Source of the DNA: Acidimicrobiaceae bacterium
Lineage (GTDB): Bacteria; Actinomycetota; Acidimicrobiia; Acidimicrobiales; MedAcidi-G1
Assembly: GCA_002726315.1 (NCBI GenBank)
Contig: PBSS01000001.1
Span: 1 to 49,773, forward strand
Length of the DNA: 49,773 nt
Reading direction: 5' to 3'
Shown: piece by piece, positions 9,024 through 17,448 of the stretch
Numbering within the stretch: position 1 is the stretch's first letter
How the letters are laid out: each line of letters opens with the position of its first letter
The notes under the pieces: model-generated
Database searches by the model: none
What the model was told of the DNA's origin: nothing
The model's input: only the letters and a program-made list of their open reading frames with translations
Position numbers and translations under genes: made by a program

Positions 9024-9338
9024 TCAAAGCCCAGGTCTTCGTGCCATCCTGGCTCTTACAGATGTGACCTTTCCAGGGCCAACAAGGTCATTAATCCGAT
9101 CCAACAACTGAGCCTCCAACCATGCAATCTGACTGGCCCACGCCGGGTCATCAACCCTCACGAGTAACTCTTGACCGCGCACGGCTACTGCTACAACCCC
9201 TTCAGCCAACTCGGGACCGACAATCTCCGGCCACTGTTCAACAATAGTGACAGTGGCATCAATTTCGGGAACTCCCAGGCTTGTCATCAGTTGATCAAGG
9301 CTCCTTCGGATCGGAGTCGGGCCCGACTCGGAGTTCAT
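9024..9338 (-). CDS. dciA: DUF721 / DciA-type protein
   Basis: A 104-residue protein with the DUF721 pattern: 'WPEIVGPELAEGV' in the first half and 'LLVRVDDPAWASQIAWLEAQLL' in the second. The family includes DciA, the ancestral loader or operator of the replicative helicase DnaB in bacteria lacking DnaC/DnaI. That fits a position between recF and gyrB, as in mycobacteria. The ATG overlaps the recF stop by four bases. Family assignment is firm; helicase loading in this organism is inferred. Confidence 0.88.
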   Translation of the reverse strand: MNSESGPTPIRRSLDQLMTSLGVPEIDATVTIVEQWPEIVGPELAEGVVAVAVRGQELLVRVDDPAWASQIAWLEAQLLDRINDLVGPGKVTSVRARMARRPGL

Positions 9339-10414
9339 CTCGACACCACAGCCCCGTCCTCAACCTGAATCCGTCTGTCTACAACCACACCCTCAGGCAA
9401 ATCACCTGCAGTCGTCACAACGGTCTGGGCTTTTGGAAGTAGTGAGATCAGGGCTGAAGCCCTAATTGGATCAAGCTCTGAAAACACATCATCCAGCAGA
9501 ATTATCGGATTGCTACCGGTGTTGGATGTGACAACCTTGTGTCCAGCCAACCTGAGTGCAACTGCCAACGAGCGTTGTTCGCCTTGGGAGGCGTGGCTGC
9601 GTGCCGGAAGGCCATCGACCATGAGCCTCACCTCATCTCGATGTGGACCCACGGTGGTGGTTCCTCGTCGAATATCGTCGGTGCGAACCCGTGTGAGGGA
9701 CTGCTCCAGGCCTTCTTCGGCCCATGCGCGTTCGTAGAACATCTGTAGTTCAGAACTTCCATCACTCAGAAACTTCACTAACTCACCAGTTACCGGCTTA
9801 AGACCTTCGAGTAGGTCTACCCGCCTTGCAACCAACTCTTCACCAACTTGGCAGAGCTTTGAATCCCACACGTCGAGAGACGCTGACACCTCAGGTGAAT
9901 TCCTTCCGCTCGCTTGTCGCAAAAGGTTGTTTCTCTGACGAAGGATCCTGTCGAAATCTGACCTGAGACCATGATTTGAGGGTGCGATATCGACCAATAG
10001 GTCATCAAGAAAACTCCGTCGCTCTGCTGGGCCTCCCTTAACTAGAACCAGATCATCTGGCCCAAAGATCGTCGCACGCACGTTTCCGATGAAGTCACCC
10101 TGGCGTTGAACCCTGTTGTGGTTTACCTGCAGGCGGTTACGTCCACCCACCACCAACTCTGCTTCCAAAAGGGTCGTTCTCTTACCGTCAACCACCTCAG
10201 CTCGGATCACCGCCCGGTCAAAGGTTGATCTGACCATGGAATCAGTTGTGGCCCCACGAAACGAAGACCCTCTAGCCAACCAGGCAACTGCCTCGACAAG
10301 GTTGGTTTTTCCCTGACCATTTGAACCGATGACTGCCGTGATGCCACCAGTCAGGTACAACTCGACGGACGCGTAGTTACGGAAGTCCTTCAGCCAGAGC
10401 CTTTGAACCAGCAT
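9335..10414 (-). CDS. recF: DNA replication and repair protein RecF
   Basis: An SMC-like ABC ATPase that helps load RecA at single-strand gaps. Motifs: N-terminal 'LWLKDFRNYASVEL', Walker A 'GSNGQGKTN', ABC signature 'SQGEQRSLAVAL' and Walker B 'PIILLDDVFSELD'. I prefer the ATG start ('MLVQRLWLKDF', 359 aa) over the TTG three codons upstream. It follows dnaN after about 24 bases and overlaps dciA, in the usual dnaA-dnaN-recF-dciA-gyrB order. Confidence 0.96.
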   Translation of the reverse strand: MLVQRLWLKDFRNYASVELYLTGGITAVIGSNGQGKTNLVEAVAWLARGSSFRGATTDSMVRSTFDRAVIRAEVVDGKRTTLLEAELVVGGRNRLQVNHNRVQRQGDFIGNVRATIFGPDDLVLVKGGPAERRSFLDDLLVDIAPSNHGLRSDFDRILRQRNNLLRQASGRNSPEVSASLDVWDSKLCQVGEELVARRVDLLEGLKPVTGELVKFLSDGSSELQMFYERAWAEEGLEQSLTRVRTDDIRRGTTTVGPHRDEVRLMVDGLPARSHASQGEQRSLAVALRLAGHKVVTSNTGSNPIILLDDVFSELDPIRASALISLLPKAQTVVTTAGDLPEGVVVDRRIQVEDGAVVSR

Positions 10415-10438
10415 CGGTCCCAACCAGCCCGGTAGAGG

Positions 10439-11533
10439 TCAGGAGACGCGGACCGGCATAAGGAGGTAAAGGAATCCTTCTTCATCAACACTCCGTATCA
10501 CTGCTGGTTTGAGGGCATCGATCGTCTCGAGCCTTACCTCTTCGCCTGGACTTACCTCTAGCCCATCGAGCAGGTATCCGGGATTAAACGCCACGGTCAA
10601 GTCGTTACCCTCGTAGGAAGAGTCGAGCGTTTCGTGTGCCTGGCCGACATCTTGTGTAATGGCAATCAACTCGAGCCCATCTCCGCTCATCGCAAGACGC
10701 ACAGGACTTGAATCTTGTGCAAGGAGACCGACGCGGCGCACCGCTTCTATTAGTGCCACTCTTTCCACAACCAGCACATTCGGATGGTCAGATGGTATTA
10801 GCCCTCTGTAGTTGGGAAATTCCCCTTCTATTAGTCGGGTAACAATGGTTACGTCATCAACTATGAAAGATGCTTCACGTTCAGCAAGCCTGATGGTGAG
10901 TTCGTCGGCATCACCTAACAATCGCCCGGTCACCTCAAGTGCCCTTGATGGAACCAGCACCGTTTGGTCGCGACCAAGTATTGAGGTTCCTGGAAGATCA
11001 CGAACCGCCAAACGGTAGGAATCCGTTGCCACGAACCTAAGACCATCGTTCTCAGCAGCCAATAGGACCCCAGTGAGAATTGGACGGGAATCGTCACCGC
11101 TGGCGGCCTTAACGACTTGGTCAAGTGCAGCAGCGACACTATCGCTACCAAGCGTCACGGCATCTCCAGCAGGTTCTTCAAATTTGGGGAACTCATCAGC
11201 CGACATGACACGAAGGTTGAAGTCTGACCTTCCTGCCACCACCCGCGCACCATCATCGTCAACGGTCAAAGTGATTTGGCCGCTATCGAGAGAACGAACT
11301 ATGTCAGCTCCAAGTTTTGCTGGAAGGACTGCTGTGCCATCTTCATCGCCCCCAACCTTTGAATCGACCCTGATAGTCAGATCCAGATCACTTCCAACCA
11401 CAGCCAGGTTGTCACCGACAAGATGCATGTGGAGACCGGACATAACTGGTGGGGTACCCCCCCGATTACTTATGGCACGACCAGCAATCGAGAAGGCACG
11501 ATCCAGGACATCTCGTTCACAACGGAACTTCAC
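10439..11533 (-). CDS. dnaN: DNA polymerase III sliding clamp beta subunit
   Basis: A 364-residue ring-clamp protein, the normal family length. It begins 'MKFRCERDVLDRAFSIAGRAI', contains 'SRPILTGVLL' and 'VATDSYRLAVRDL' in the second domain, and ends 'LYLLMPVRVS', the standard C-terminal Met-Pro-Val/Met-Arg pattern near the protein-binding pocket. It tethers polymerase and other repair factors to DNA. The start is GTG with AAGG about 10 bases upstream. The region before it carries a DnaA-box cluster. Confidence 0.97.
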   Translation of the reverse strand: MKFRCERDVLDRAFSIAGRAISNRGGTPPVMSGLHMHLVGDNLAVVGSDLDLTIRVDSKVGGDEDGTAVLPAKLGADIVRSLDSGQITLTVDDDGARVVAGRSDFNLRVMSADEFPKFEEPAGDAVTLGSDSVAAALDQVVKAASGDDSRPILTGVLLAAENDGLRFVATDSYRLAVRDLPGTSILGRDQTVLVPSRALEVTGRLLGDADELTIRLAEREASFIVDDVTIVTRLIEGEFPNYRGLIPSDHPNVLVVERVALIEAVRRVGLLAQDSSPVRLAMSGDGLELIAITQDVGQAHETLDSSYEGNDLTVAFNPGYLLDGLEVSPGEEVRLETIDALKPAVIRSVDEEGFLYLLMPVRVS

Positions 11534-11754
11534 AGGTTTGCTACCTTCGACTTGGTGATGATCTGATCAGATAATTGGGGTAATAGTGACTGTGGATTGT
11601 GGATTACTACCCATTTTGGCTGGTGAGAATAACAATTGTGATCCACGGTTAATCCACCATGATCCCCAACCTGGGATATCTCTTGTTCATTGTTGTGGTT
11701 AATTTGTTGTTGATCCACAAGTTGTCCGCAAACCGACTCAACCATGACAACATG
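11534..11754. other. dnaN-dnaA intergenic DnaA-box cluster (candidate oriC)
   Basis: This AT-rich gap holds at least seven 9-mers resembling the DnaA box TTATCCACA. On the plus strand: TGTGGATTG (11591), TGTGGATTA (11598), TGATCCACG (11639), TAATCCACC (11650), TGTGGTTAA (11694), TGATCCACA (11711) and TTGTCCGCA (11722). Both orientations are present and the first two overlap. The dnaA-dnaN gap is the known origin in mycobacteria and streptomycetes. None is a perfect TTATCCACA; the best has one mismatch. Confidence 0.72.
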
Positions 11755-13179
11755 TCAGTCGCCCGTCTTGATAGCCGATACAAGAGCAGTGACTTGGTCG
11801 TAGATCTCACGGCGTTCTGACATAAGTTTGCTTATCTTGTCAACGGCGTGGATAACGGTGGTGTGGTCCCTTCCACCGAATTCTCGGGCGATTGCCGGAT
11901 AACTAAGGTCGGTGAGCTCCCTAAATGTGTACATGGCCACTTGTCGAGCAGTTACGAGCGGGCGTCGTCGACTTCCACCAATAAGTTCTTCGTGACTAAA
12001 GCCGTACATGGTTGAGGTCTTGGAAAGGATCAGGTCGGGAGTTATCGGCAGGGGGATCCTGTTAGTAATTAGGTCACCGAGAACCGTCAGCGCCATATCG
12101 CGTGTACATGGAACTTCGTTGAGACTGGAGAAGGCAGCAACACGTGTCAAGGCTCCTTCGAGTTCACGAATGTTTGTCGTGATGTTCTCAGCTATGAAGA
12201 GGAGAACTTCATCTGGAACCTGGACGTTGTTGGTTGTAACGGTGGCCTTCTTGTGGAGGATTGCAAGCCTTGTCTCAATATCTGGGGGCTGGATATGGGT
12301 CACCAGTCCCATTTTGAATCGACTTCGAAGTCGCTCCTCCAGAGTTGGAATGGAATCAGGCGACCGGTCGCTGGTGAGAACAATCTGTCCACCTGCCTGC
12401 TGAATTGAATTGAATGTGTGGAAGAACTCTTCTTGGAGGCCTTCCTTTCCCTCCATGAACTGGATGTCATCGACTAAGAGGACTTCGATATTTCTGTAGT
12501 GCTGTTTGAACTCTGGAAGGGTCTTGTTGCGGATTGCCTCAACAAAACGGTTCATGAACGTCTCACTGGAGACGTATCTGACTTGGTGGTTTGGATAATG
12601 GTCATCGACGTAGGTGGCTACAGCTTGAAGAAGGTGTGTCTTTCCGAGCCCAGCCCCACCATAGATAAAGAGAGGGTTGTAGGAGCGACCAGGCGTTTCT
12701 GCAACTGCTTGGGCGGCAGCATGTGCAAACCGGTTTGAAGATCCAATAACGAAATCCTCAAAGGTGTGTCGATTCTGGTACGGAGGTGCCATCGTCTGTG
12801 TTGACGAGTCGAGGGACGAACGGGTGAGTTCATCAAGTGGAATGTTGACCGGATCGAGGGCTTCGGCGATGTCTTCAGGTCGACTTGAAACAAGGGTTTC
12901 GTCTATGGAATCAAGGAATGTTTCGGGCTCGCTGTCAGCAATTTGGATCAGGAGTTTCAACTGATTGTCACTGACTTCGGCCACAGCGTCATGGATGAGA
13001 CGGTCGTAGCGTCCCTCGATTCGGTGCTTCACGACAGTGCTCGGTACCGTCAGAATGAGAGTGTCGTCTTCGAGAGAAATCGGCTTGGCCGAACTGAAGG
13101 TCATTTGCCAGACAACATCTGATACCTGGGCTCGGATGGCTGTCGCGCAGGATTCCCACAACTGTGCCGCATTTGCCAA
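11755..13179 (-). CDS. dnaA: chromosomal replication initiator protein DnaA
   Basis: The AAA+ initiator that binds DnaA boxes and melts oriC. Domain I (about 1-85) interacts with helicase factors; a short linker follows. Domain III has Walker A 'GGAGLGKTHLL' and Walker B 'LLVDDIQFMEGKE'. Domain IV has the DNA-binding signature 'GGRDHTTVIHAVDKI'. The ORF track starts at a GTG (13203) that has no ribosome site and lies in a DnaA-box-like TTTTCCACA. I prefer the TTG at 13179, which has AGGAG six bases before it and gives 'MANAAQLWES' and 474 aa. DnaA-box-like sites directly upstream suggest autoregulation. Confidence 0.97.
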   Translation of the reverse strand: MANAAQLWESCATAIRAQVSDVVWQMTFSSAKPISLEDDTLILTVPSTVVKHRIEGRYDRLIHDAVAEVSDNQLKLLIQIADSEPETFLDSIDETLVSSRPEDIAEALDPVNIPLDELTRSSLDSSTQTMAPPYQNRHTFEDFVIGSSNRFAHAAAQAVAETPGRSYNPLFIYGGAGLGKTHLLQAVATYVDDHYPNHQVRYVSSETFMNRFVEAIRNKTLPEFKQHYRNIEVLLVDDIQFMEGKEGLQEEFFHTFNSIQQAGGQIVLTSDRSPDSIPTLEERLRSRFKMGLVTHIQPPDIETRLAILHKKATVTTNNVQVPDEVLLFIAENITTNIRELEGALTRVAAFSSLNEVPCTRDMALTVLGDLITNRIPLPITPDLILSKTSTMYGFSHEELIGGSRRRPLVTARQVAMYTFRELTDLSYPAIAREFGGRDHTTVIHAVDKISKLMSERREIYDQVTALVSAIKTGD

Positions 13180-13203
13180 GGCAAACTCCTGTCTGTTTTC
13201 CAC

Positions 13204-13711
13204 AGGTGTGGATTCTTCTGTGGATTTCGGTTTTTTCGGGCGGGGTGGTTCTTGGTAGATCCAGATCCCTCTTTCAGTGGGCGGGGCAACGTAGCACCCG
13301 CGGGGGCCTCTCGCACAAGTGTCAATCTTGATAGTTGAATTACCTGTTCAGAGCCTATTTCTTAGGTGTTGATAATTTGAGTTAAGCAGTGCCCATTACG
13401 GGGTGATGACGTAGTTTTTCCACTTGGCACCCCTGTGGAAAATGTGGATAACTCGCTTGTGGCCATTTCATGGGGTTAGGTAACGCGATTGATGGTTGGC
13501 ATGCGCCCGGAGTGCCCCGTAGCCTCACAGGGACGGCATTGCAACCGATCCTTACCTGACCGGTCAACTTGCCGCAACCGACGGTACTTGTCGGTCCATA
13601 CGAGATCTGTTTACGCACTCGACTTTTGAGGGTGCGATCAGGCACCAAATCGACAGCAGCCGGGCGCTCCCCTTCCTGATGACGCTCGCTGTGTAATGCA
13701 GGAGTTAAATC
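13204..13711. other. dnaA-rpmH intergenic region with DnaA boxes and AT-rich stretch (candidate second origin segment)
   Basis: About 500 bases without a gene, where coding direction switches from leftward to rightward. It contains a perfect TTATCCACA box (as TGTGGATAA at 13443-13451) directly beside TTTTCCACA (as TGTGGAAAA at 13434-13442). Near dnaA lie three more box-like sites: TTTTCCACA (13196), TGTGGATTC (13207) and TGTGGATTT (13219). An AT-rich stretch lies at about 13322-13386 between the two groups. The remainder should hold the rpmH and dnaA promoters; I could not fix -10/-35 elements. Confidence 0.6.
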
Positions 13712-13846
13712 ATGAAGCGCACATATCAGCCAAATGTCCGCAAGCGAGCTCGGAAACACGGTTTTCGTAAACGTATGCGAACCAGGGCAGGCCGGGCGAT
13801 CGTGAAGTCCCGGCGCCAGAGGGGCCGAGCCCGACTGTCGGCTTGA
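13712..13846 (+). CDS. rpmH: 50S ribosomal protein bL34
   Basis: A 44-residue, very basic protein beginning '[22 protein letters not shown]' in pattern and ending 'RGRARLSA', the full family length and signature. It is missed by the ORF track only because it is short. GGAG lies eight bases before the ATG. Its stop overlaps the TTG start of rnpA (TTGA), the usual tight rpmH-rnpA arrangement. Confidence 0.97.
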   Translation: MKRTYQPNVRKRARKHGFRKRMRTRAGRAIVKSRRQRGRARLSA

Positions 13847-14205
13847 TCCGTAGACTCCATTACCGAGACGACTTTTTGGCCCTTCGTCGTGATGGCCGAA
13901 CCGTTCGTCGTGGACCCCTCGAGGTCAGGTTCAGGGCATTTGATTCTGCCCAGTCTGGCCTTGCTACTGGCGGGCCCAGGGTGGCGTATGCAATCAGCCG
14001 TGCTGTTGGCGGTGCCGTTGTGCGCAATCGGATCCGACGTCGTCTCCGTGCCATCATGATCGAAGTCGAGAATCAGTTGGAGGGAATTCCTAAAGGCGAC
14101 TTCCTCATCCGCGTTTTTCCGGGAGTGGCATACTGTGACTATTCAGCGCTCCGACAACACCTCACCGCGGCAATCGGTGAGTTCTCATCAGAAATCCTTC
14201 GATGA
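13843..14205 (+). CDS. rnpA: ribonuclease P protein component
   Basis: The protein cofactor of RNase P, which matures tRNA 5' ends. The 120-residue product has the N-terminal '[15 protein letters not shown]', the central conserved helix with '[17 protein letters not shown]' (RNR motif region) and a C-terminal strand. The start is TTG overlapping the rpmH stop, and the end overlaps yidD by four bases (ATGA). Confidence 0.95.
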   Translation: MIRRLHYRDDFLALRRDGRTVRRGPLEVRFRAFDSAQSGLATGGPRVAYAISRAVGGAVVRNRIRRRLRAIMIEVENQLEGIPKGDFLIRVFPGVAYCDYSALRQHLTAAIGEFSSEILR

Positions 14206-14489
14206 TCGCAGTGATTCAAAGTAAAACCACTGCTAGTGGTGCTATTTCTGGAGTTCTCCGCGGTTTTGTTCGGGTCTACCAACGTTTGACGGATGGGCGT
14301 CCAACACCATGCCGGTACCTACCGACATGCTCAAATTATGCCCTTGACGCCATTGAACAGCGAGGTGCCATAAGAGGTCTGTGGCTTACTCTCAGGCGAC
14401 TTTCCCGTTGTCATCCATGGGGGGGAAATGGTTGGGATCCAGTTCCAGCCAGCGGCAGCGTGGGCCCGAAAGAACGGAGGGTCCTGTAG
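14202..14489 (+). CDS. yidD: membrane protein insertion efficiency factor YidD
   Basis: A 95-residue protein with the family core 'CRYLPTCSNYALDAIEQRG' followed by 'RLSRCHPWGGNGWDPVP'. These conserved cysteines and the HPWGG motif define YidD, a small membrane-associated factor that assists YidC-dependent insertion. It sits between rnpA (4-base overlap) and yidC (start directly after the stop), as in most bacteria. Confidence 0.94.
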   Translation: MIAVIQSKTTASGAISGVLRGFVRVYQRLTDGRPTPCRYLPTCSNYALDAIEQRGAIRGLWLTLRRLSRCHPWGGNGWDPVPASGSVGPKERRVL

Positions 14490-15686
14490 ATGTTTGATCT
14501 GATCGCAACCATGTTGGCTTGGTTCTACGACCTAGTGCCATCACTGGGTCTCTCCATCGTGCTCCTGACACTTGTGGTCATGGTCGTTGTGACCCCCCTG
14601 ACCCTCAAGGGCACACGGTCAATGATCAAGATGCAGCACCTCCAGCCCGAGATGAAGAAGATCCAGACCCGGAACAAGGGCGACCGGGACAAGATGAACA
14701 AGGAGTTGATGGCCTTCTACACGGCCAATGGCATTAACCCAATGGGTGGCTGCTTGCCGCTGTTTGTCCAGGCACCGGTGTTCATCGTTCTCTACAACGT
14801 ATTGCGCGGCCTTACCCGGCGACTTTCCGACATTGGTGAGAATGCTGGATGGGTGGCCGGCCAACTGGCTGTTGATCACCCACTTTCTGGAGCTCCCGTC
14901 AACCCTCAGGTCTTCTATCCAGACTATGTGGCGGCTGATACGCAACTATTTGTGGATCTGAGCCAACAGACAGAGATGGTGTCGTGGGGCATCGATCTAT
15001 CGAGATCGGCCAGTGGTGCGCTTTCAGCAGGGGTCGTCCAATCTCTCCCCTACTTTCTCTTAATCCTCATGGTTTTTGCCAGTTCGTGGATTCAACAAAA
15101 GCAAATACGGGGCAGAAACAAGGACTCTCCTGTAAACCCGCAACAACAGATGATCATGAAGGTGATGCCATTCTTTTTGCCAGTCATCTCCTACACCCTG
15201 GACGCAGCACTGGTCCTCTACTTCGTCATTTCAAACCTCTACCGGATCGGTCAACAGTCCTACATCACCCGCAGCCTCTATGGGTCAAATAATCAGGAAC
15301 CGGTCGTGGTGTTGCCCGAGGCCAAGGATGTACCTGAAAAGCCAAAGACGCTTGAAAAGGGTGGGAAAAAGCCTTCTGGGGGAACCCCGAAGCCCGCAAC
15401 AACTTCTTCGGGACGCCCCCAGAAATCTGGCCGTTCGTCCTCTTCGATTGCCAAACGTGGGCGTACGACAGCAGGTGAAAATAGGAACAGTTCTCAAACA
15501 GAGTCAACCGGTAATACCGCAGGCGGTGTCGGTGGGCTTTTCAAGAAGAAGGCAAGAAATGAACCTGCTGGCGCAGGCAATTCCAAAGAGACCAAGAGGC
15601 CGCAGACCGGCCGTTCAGGGGGTGGACGAACCACTCCGCCTGGAACGACAGGTCCTCGCAAGGCCAAGAAAAAGCGGAGGAAATAG
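14490..15686 (+). CDS. yidC: membrane protein insertase YidC (Oxa1/Alb3 family)
   Basis: Inserts and folds inner-membrane proteins with or without Sec. It is the short Gram-positive type without a large extracytoplasmic P1 domain, and no lipobox is seen. The first helix (about 18-38) is followed by the cytoplasmic hairpin 'MQHLQPEMKKIQTRNKGDRDK' region, 'GGCLPLFVQAPVFIVLYNVLRG' and further helices near residues 185-200 and 225-250. The last roughly 130 residues are a Lys/Arg/Gly/Ser-rich tail ending 'GPRKAKKKRRK', likely a ribosome- or RNA-contacting extension. Confidence 0.96.
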   Translation: MFDLIATMLAWFYDLVPSLGLSIVLLTLVVMVVVTPLTLKGTRSMIKMQHLQPEMKKIQTRNKGDRDKMNKELMAFYTANGINPMGGCLPLFVQAPVFIVLYNVLRGLTRRLSDIGENAGWVAGQLAVDHPLSGAPVNPQVFYPDYVAADTQLFVDLSQQTEMVSWGIDLSRSASGALSAGVVQSLPYFLLILMVFASSWIQQKQIRGRNKDSPVNPQQQMIMKVMPFFLPVISYTLDAALVLYFVISNLYRIGQQSYITRSLYGSNNQEPVVVLPEAKDVPEKPKTLEKGGKKPSGGTPKPATTSSGRPQKSGRSSSSIAKRGRTTAGENRNSSQTESTGNTAGGVGGLFKKKARNEPAGAGNSKETKRPQTGRSGGGRTTPPGTTGPRKAKKKRRK

Positions 15687-15690
15687 ACAA

Positions 15691-16677
15691 GTGGAATGGA
15701 TCGAGACAACCGGTACCACGACGGATGAGGCGAAGGAAAGAGCTTTAGATCGTCTTGGAGTCGCGGAGGATGAACTTGAATACGAGGTGCTTGCAGAGGC
15801 AACCAGCCGGATGTTGGGCCTCAAGCGAACTGAAGCCCGGATGCGTGCCAGAGTCCGGCCGGTTAGCCCGCGTTCTAAGACCGAGCGACGGGACCGTAAG
15901 AGGAGAGGGGAAGGATCACGCGGTAGGGACAACCGGCCAGGAAATGAAAAGGGCAGGTCAGAGCGTAAAAAGAGCTCTAGAAACAATAGTTCGCACAACG
16001 ACGGCAACAAGTCTGGTGGATCTGATGGAGATTCTGAAAAGGGTGGATCAGCCAAGCGGCGCAGTCGTAGGTCAGACGATCGTTCGGTAGAAAAGAACAC
16101 GCCAGGTGGATCAAATAGGGGCAAGGGTGGCAAGATCCCGTCTACAGAGAAGACCAAGACCGGAAATGGTCGTGGAAACCGTGAGGAGAAGGAAGAAGTG
16201 GAAAAGATGGACCTGCAGACTCAGGCTGAAATCACAGAGGGCTTTCTTCAGGGACTTCTCGACAAGATGGGTCTTGAGGCTCGAGTTGCAAGCACAATCG
16301 ACGAAGACAGGCTGACAGTGGAGGCCCATGGGCTTAACCTGGGACTTGCCATAGGCCAGGGTGGTGAAACTGTCCGTGCAGTCACCGAACTTTCACGAAC
16401 AATCATCCAGCGGATGTCGCAAGGGTCTGCCGCCGGATCCCTGGTTGTTGATATCGGGGGATACCGGGAGCGGCGACGGTCCTTCCTAGAGGATTTTGCA
16501 AGGACACAGGTAGAGGCTGTGCTGGCAGACGGTCAGGCGCGTGCCTTAGAGCCGATGGCAGCAGCTGACCGCAAGCTCGTTCACGACGTTGTAGGTGAAA
16601 TCGACGGTGTTACCACGGCTTCGGAGGGTAGCGACACTTCTCGTAGAGTGGTGATCCTGGTCGACGAGGCCGATTGA
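15691..16677 (+). CDS. jag: Jag/KhpB RNA-binding protein (Jag-N, KH, R3H)
   Basis: The GTG at 15691, ten bases after GGAGG, starts the conserved Jag-N domain ('VEWIETTGTTTDEAKERALD'). The 465-aa ORF-track start lies inside yidC in another frame and is wrong. After Jag-N (1-55) comes an unusually long basic, Ser/Gly/Lys-rich linker (about 60-170), then the KH domain ('LAIGQGGETVRAV') and the R3H domain ('ALEPMAAADRKLVHDVV', 'TTASEGSDTSRRVVI'). KhpB proteins bind RNA and affect cell size and envelope synthesis in Firmicutes. The gene lies four bases after yidC. Confidence 0.94.
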   Translation: MEWIETTGTTTDEAKERALDRLGVAEDELEYEVLAEATSRMLGLKRTEARMRARVRPVSPRSKTERRDRKRRGEGSRGRDNRPGNEKGRSERKKSSRNNSSHNDGNKSGGSDGDSEKGGSAKRRSRRSDDRSVEKNTPGGSNRGKGGKIPSTEKTKTGNGRGNREEKEEVEKMDLQTQAEITEGFLQGLLDKMGLEARVASTIDEDRLTVEAHGLNLGLAIGQGGETVRAVTELSRTIIQRMSQGSAAGSLVVDIGGYRERRRSFLEDFARTQVEAVLADGQARALEPMAAADRKLVHDVVGEIDGVTTASEGSDTSRRVVILVDEAD

Positions 16678-16681
16678 TGCC

Positions 16682-17305
16682 TTGACTGGGAATGTCCACG
16701 ACGTTCTTGAGGCAGCATCAGCCGAAGGGTTTGTGACCCCGAGGGCTGCTGTCAGCGGGGTGGAACACAGCACTGGCTTTCTACGTCGAGGGGTTGACCA
16801 ACAGCCGATCAGGCTCGACGATGGCGAGGTAGGAATAGATATTGGGTCAGGAGGTGGCCTCCCCGGCCTAGTGCTTGCGGGAGCTACTAGCGGCAACTGG
16901 GCGCTTGTCGAGCGCGCGGCCAGACGTTGCACCTTTCTGCGCTGGGCAGTCGGGGAACTAGGTCTTTCTGACCGAGTAGAGGTCGTATGTGGAGACGTTG
17001 TGGACGTTGCTAGGGGGCCTTTGCGAGGTGTGGCAACCCTTGTAACAGCGCGTGGTTTCGGATCTCCGGCAGCAACCCTGGAGTGCGGTGCACCTCTTCT
17101 GTCAGAGGGTGGGAGGCTGGTGGTGAGTGAGCCACCAGGAGATGAGTCAAGATGGCCCCTTGAGCTTCTTGATGAGTTAAACCTGGCAGATGAGGGTTCT
17201 TGGCACACAAAGTCAGCGGGTTATAGAGCATTCATGTCGGGTGGCTCTTGTCCGGAGCGTTATCCGAGGAGAAACAACCGGCAAGCTACGAAACCCCTGT
17301 TTTGA
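16682..17305 (+). CDS. rsmG: 16S rRNA (guanine527-N7)-methyltransferase RsmG
   Basis: A SAM-dependent methyltransferase acting on the 530 loop of 16S rRNA. The SAM motif 'DIGSGGGLPGLVLA' is at about residue 49, followed by 'LVERAARRCTFLRW' and 'VTARGFGSPA'. The C-terminus 'RYPRRNNRQATKPLF' matches the usual end of the family, so the 207-residue gene is complete. The start is TTG, five bases after jag. Loss of this enzyme is a known cause of low-level streptomycin resistance in other bacteria. Confidence 0.92.
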   Translation: MTGNVHDVLEAASAEGFVTPRAAVSGVEHSTGFLRRGVDQQPIRLDDGEVGIDIGSGGGLPGLVLAGATSGNWALVERAARRCTFLRWAVGELGLSDRVEVVCGDVVDVARGPLRGVATLVTARGFGSPAATLECGAPLLSEGGRLVVSEPPGDESRWPLELLDELNLADEGSWHTKSAGYRAFMSGGSCPERYPRRNNRQATKPLF

Positions 17306-17332
17306 GCCGTTTGTCTGTCATCTAGGCGCAGT

Positions 17333-17348
17333 TGTTTCACGTGGAACA
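17333..17348. promoter_or_regulatory. parS: parS centromere site
   Basis: TGTTTCACGTGGAACA differs by one base from the consensus ParB/Spo0J site TGTTTCACGTGAAACA and is a near-perfect palindrome. It lies in the rsmG-parA gap, 100 bases upstream of parA and about 4 kb from dnaA, where chromosomal parS sites are expected. It could also let ParB influence its own operon. Confidence 0.92.
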
Positions 17349-17448
17349 GTTAACTCAATGGTCCGGAATGACCACTGGATGAAGATGGTGAACGTAAGAT
17401 TCGGAAGGGTCCTTGCAATCACCGGGGCATGAGAGCAGTATCCGGCCA

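Noticed and set aside
15280-15690. N-terminal 137 codons of the 465-aa ORF ending in Jag
   Set aside because: They lie inside yidC in another frame; the Jag-N domain begins at the GTG at 15691, which has its own GGAGG.
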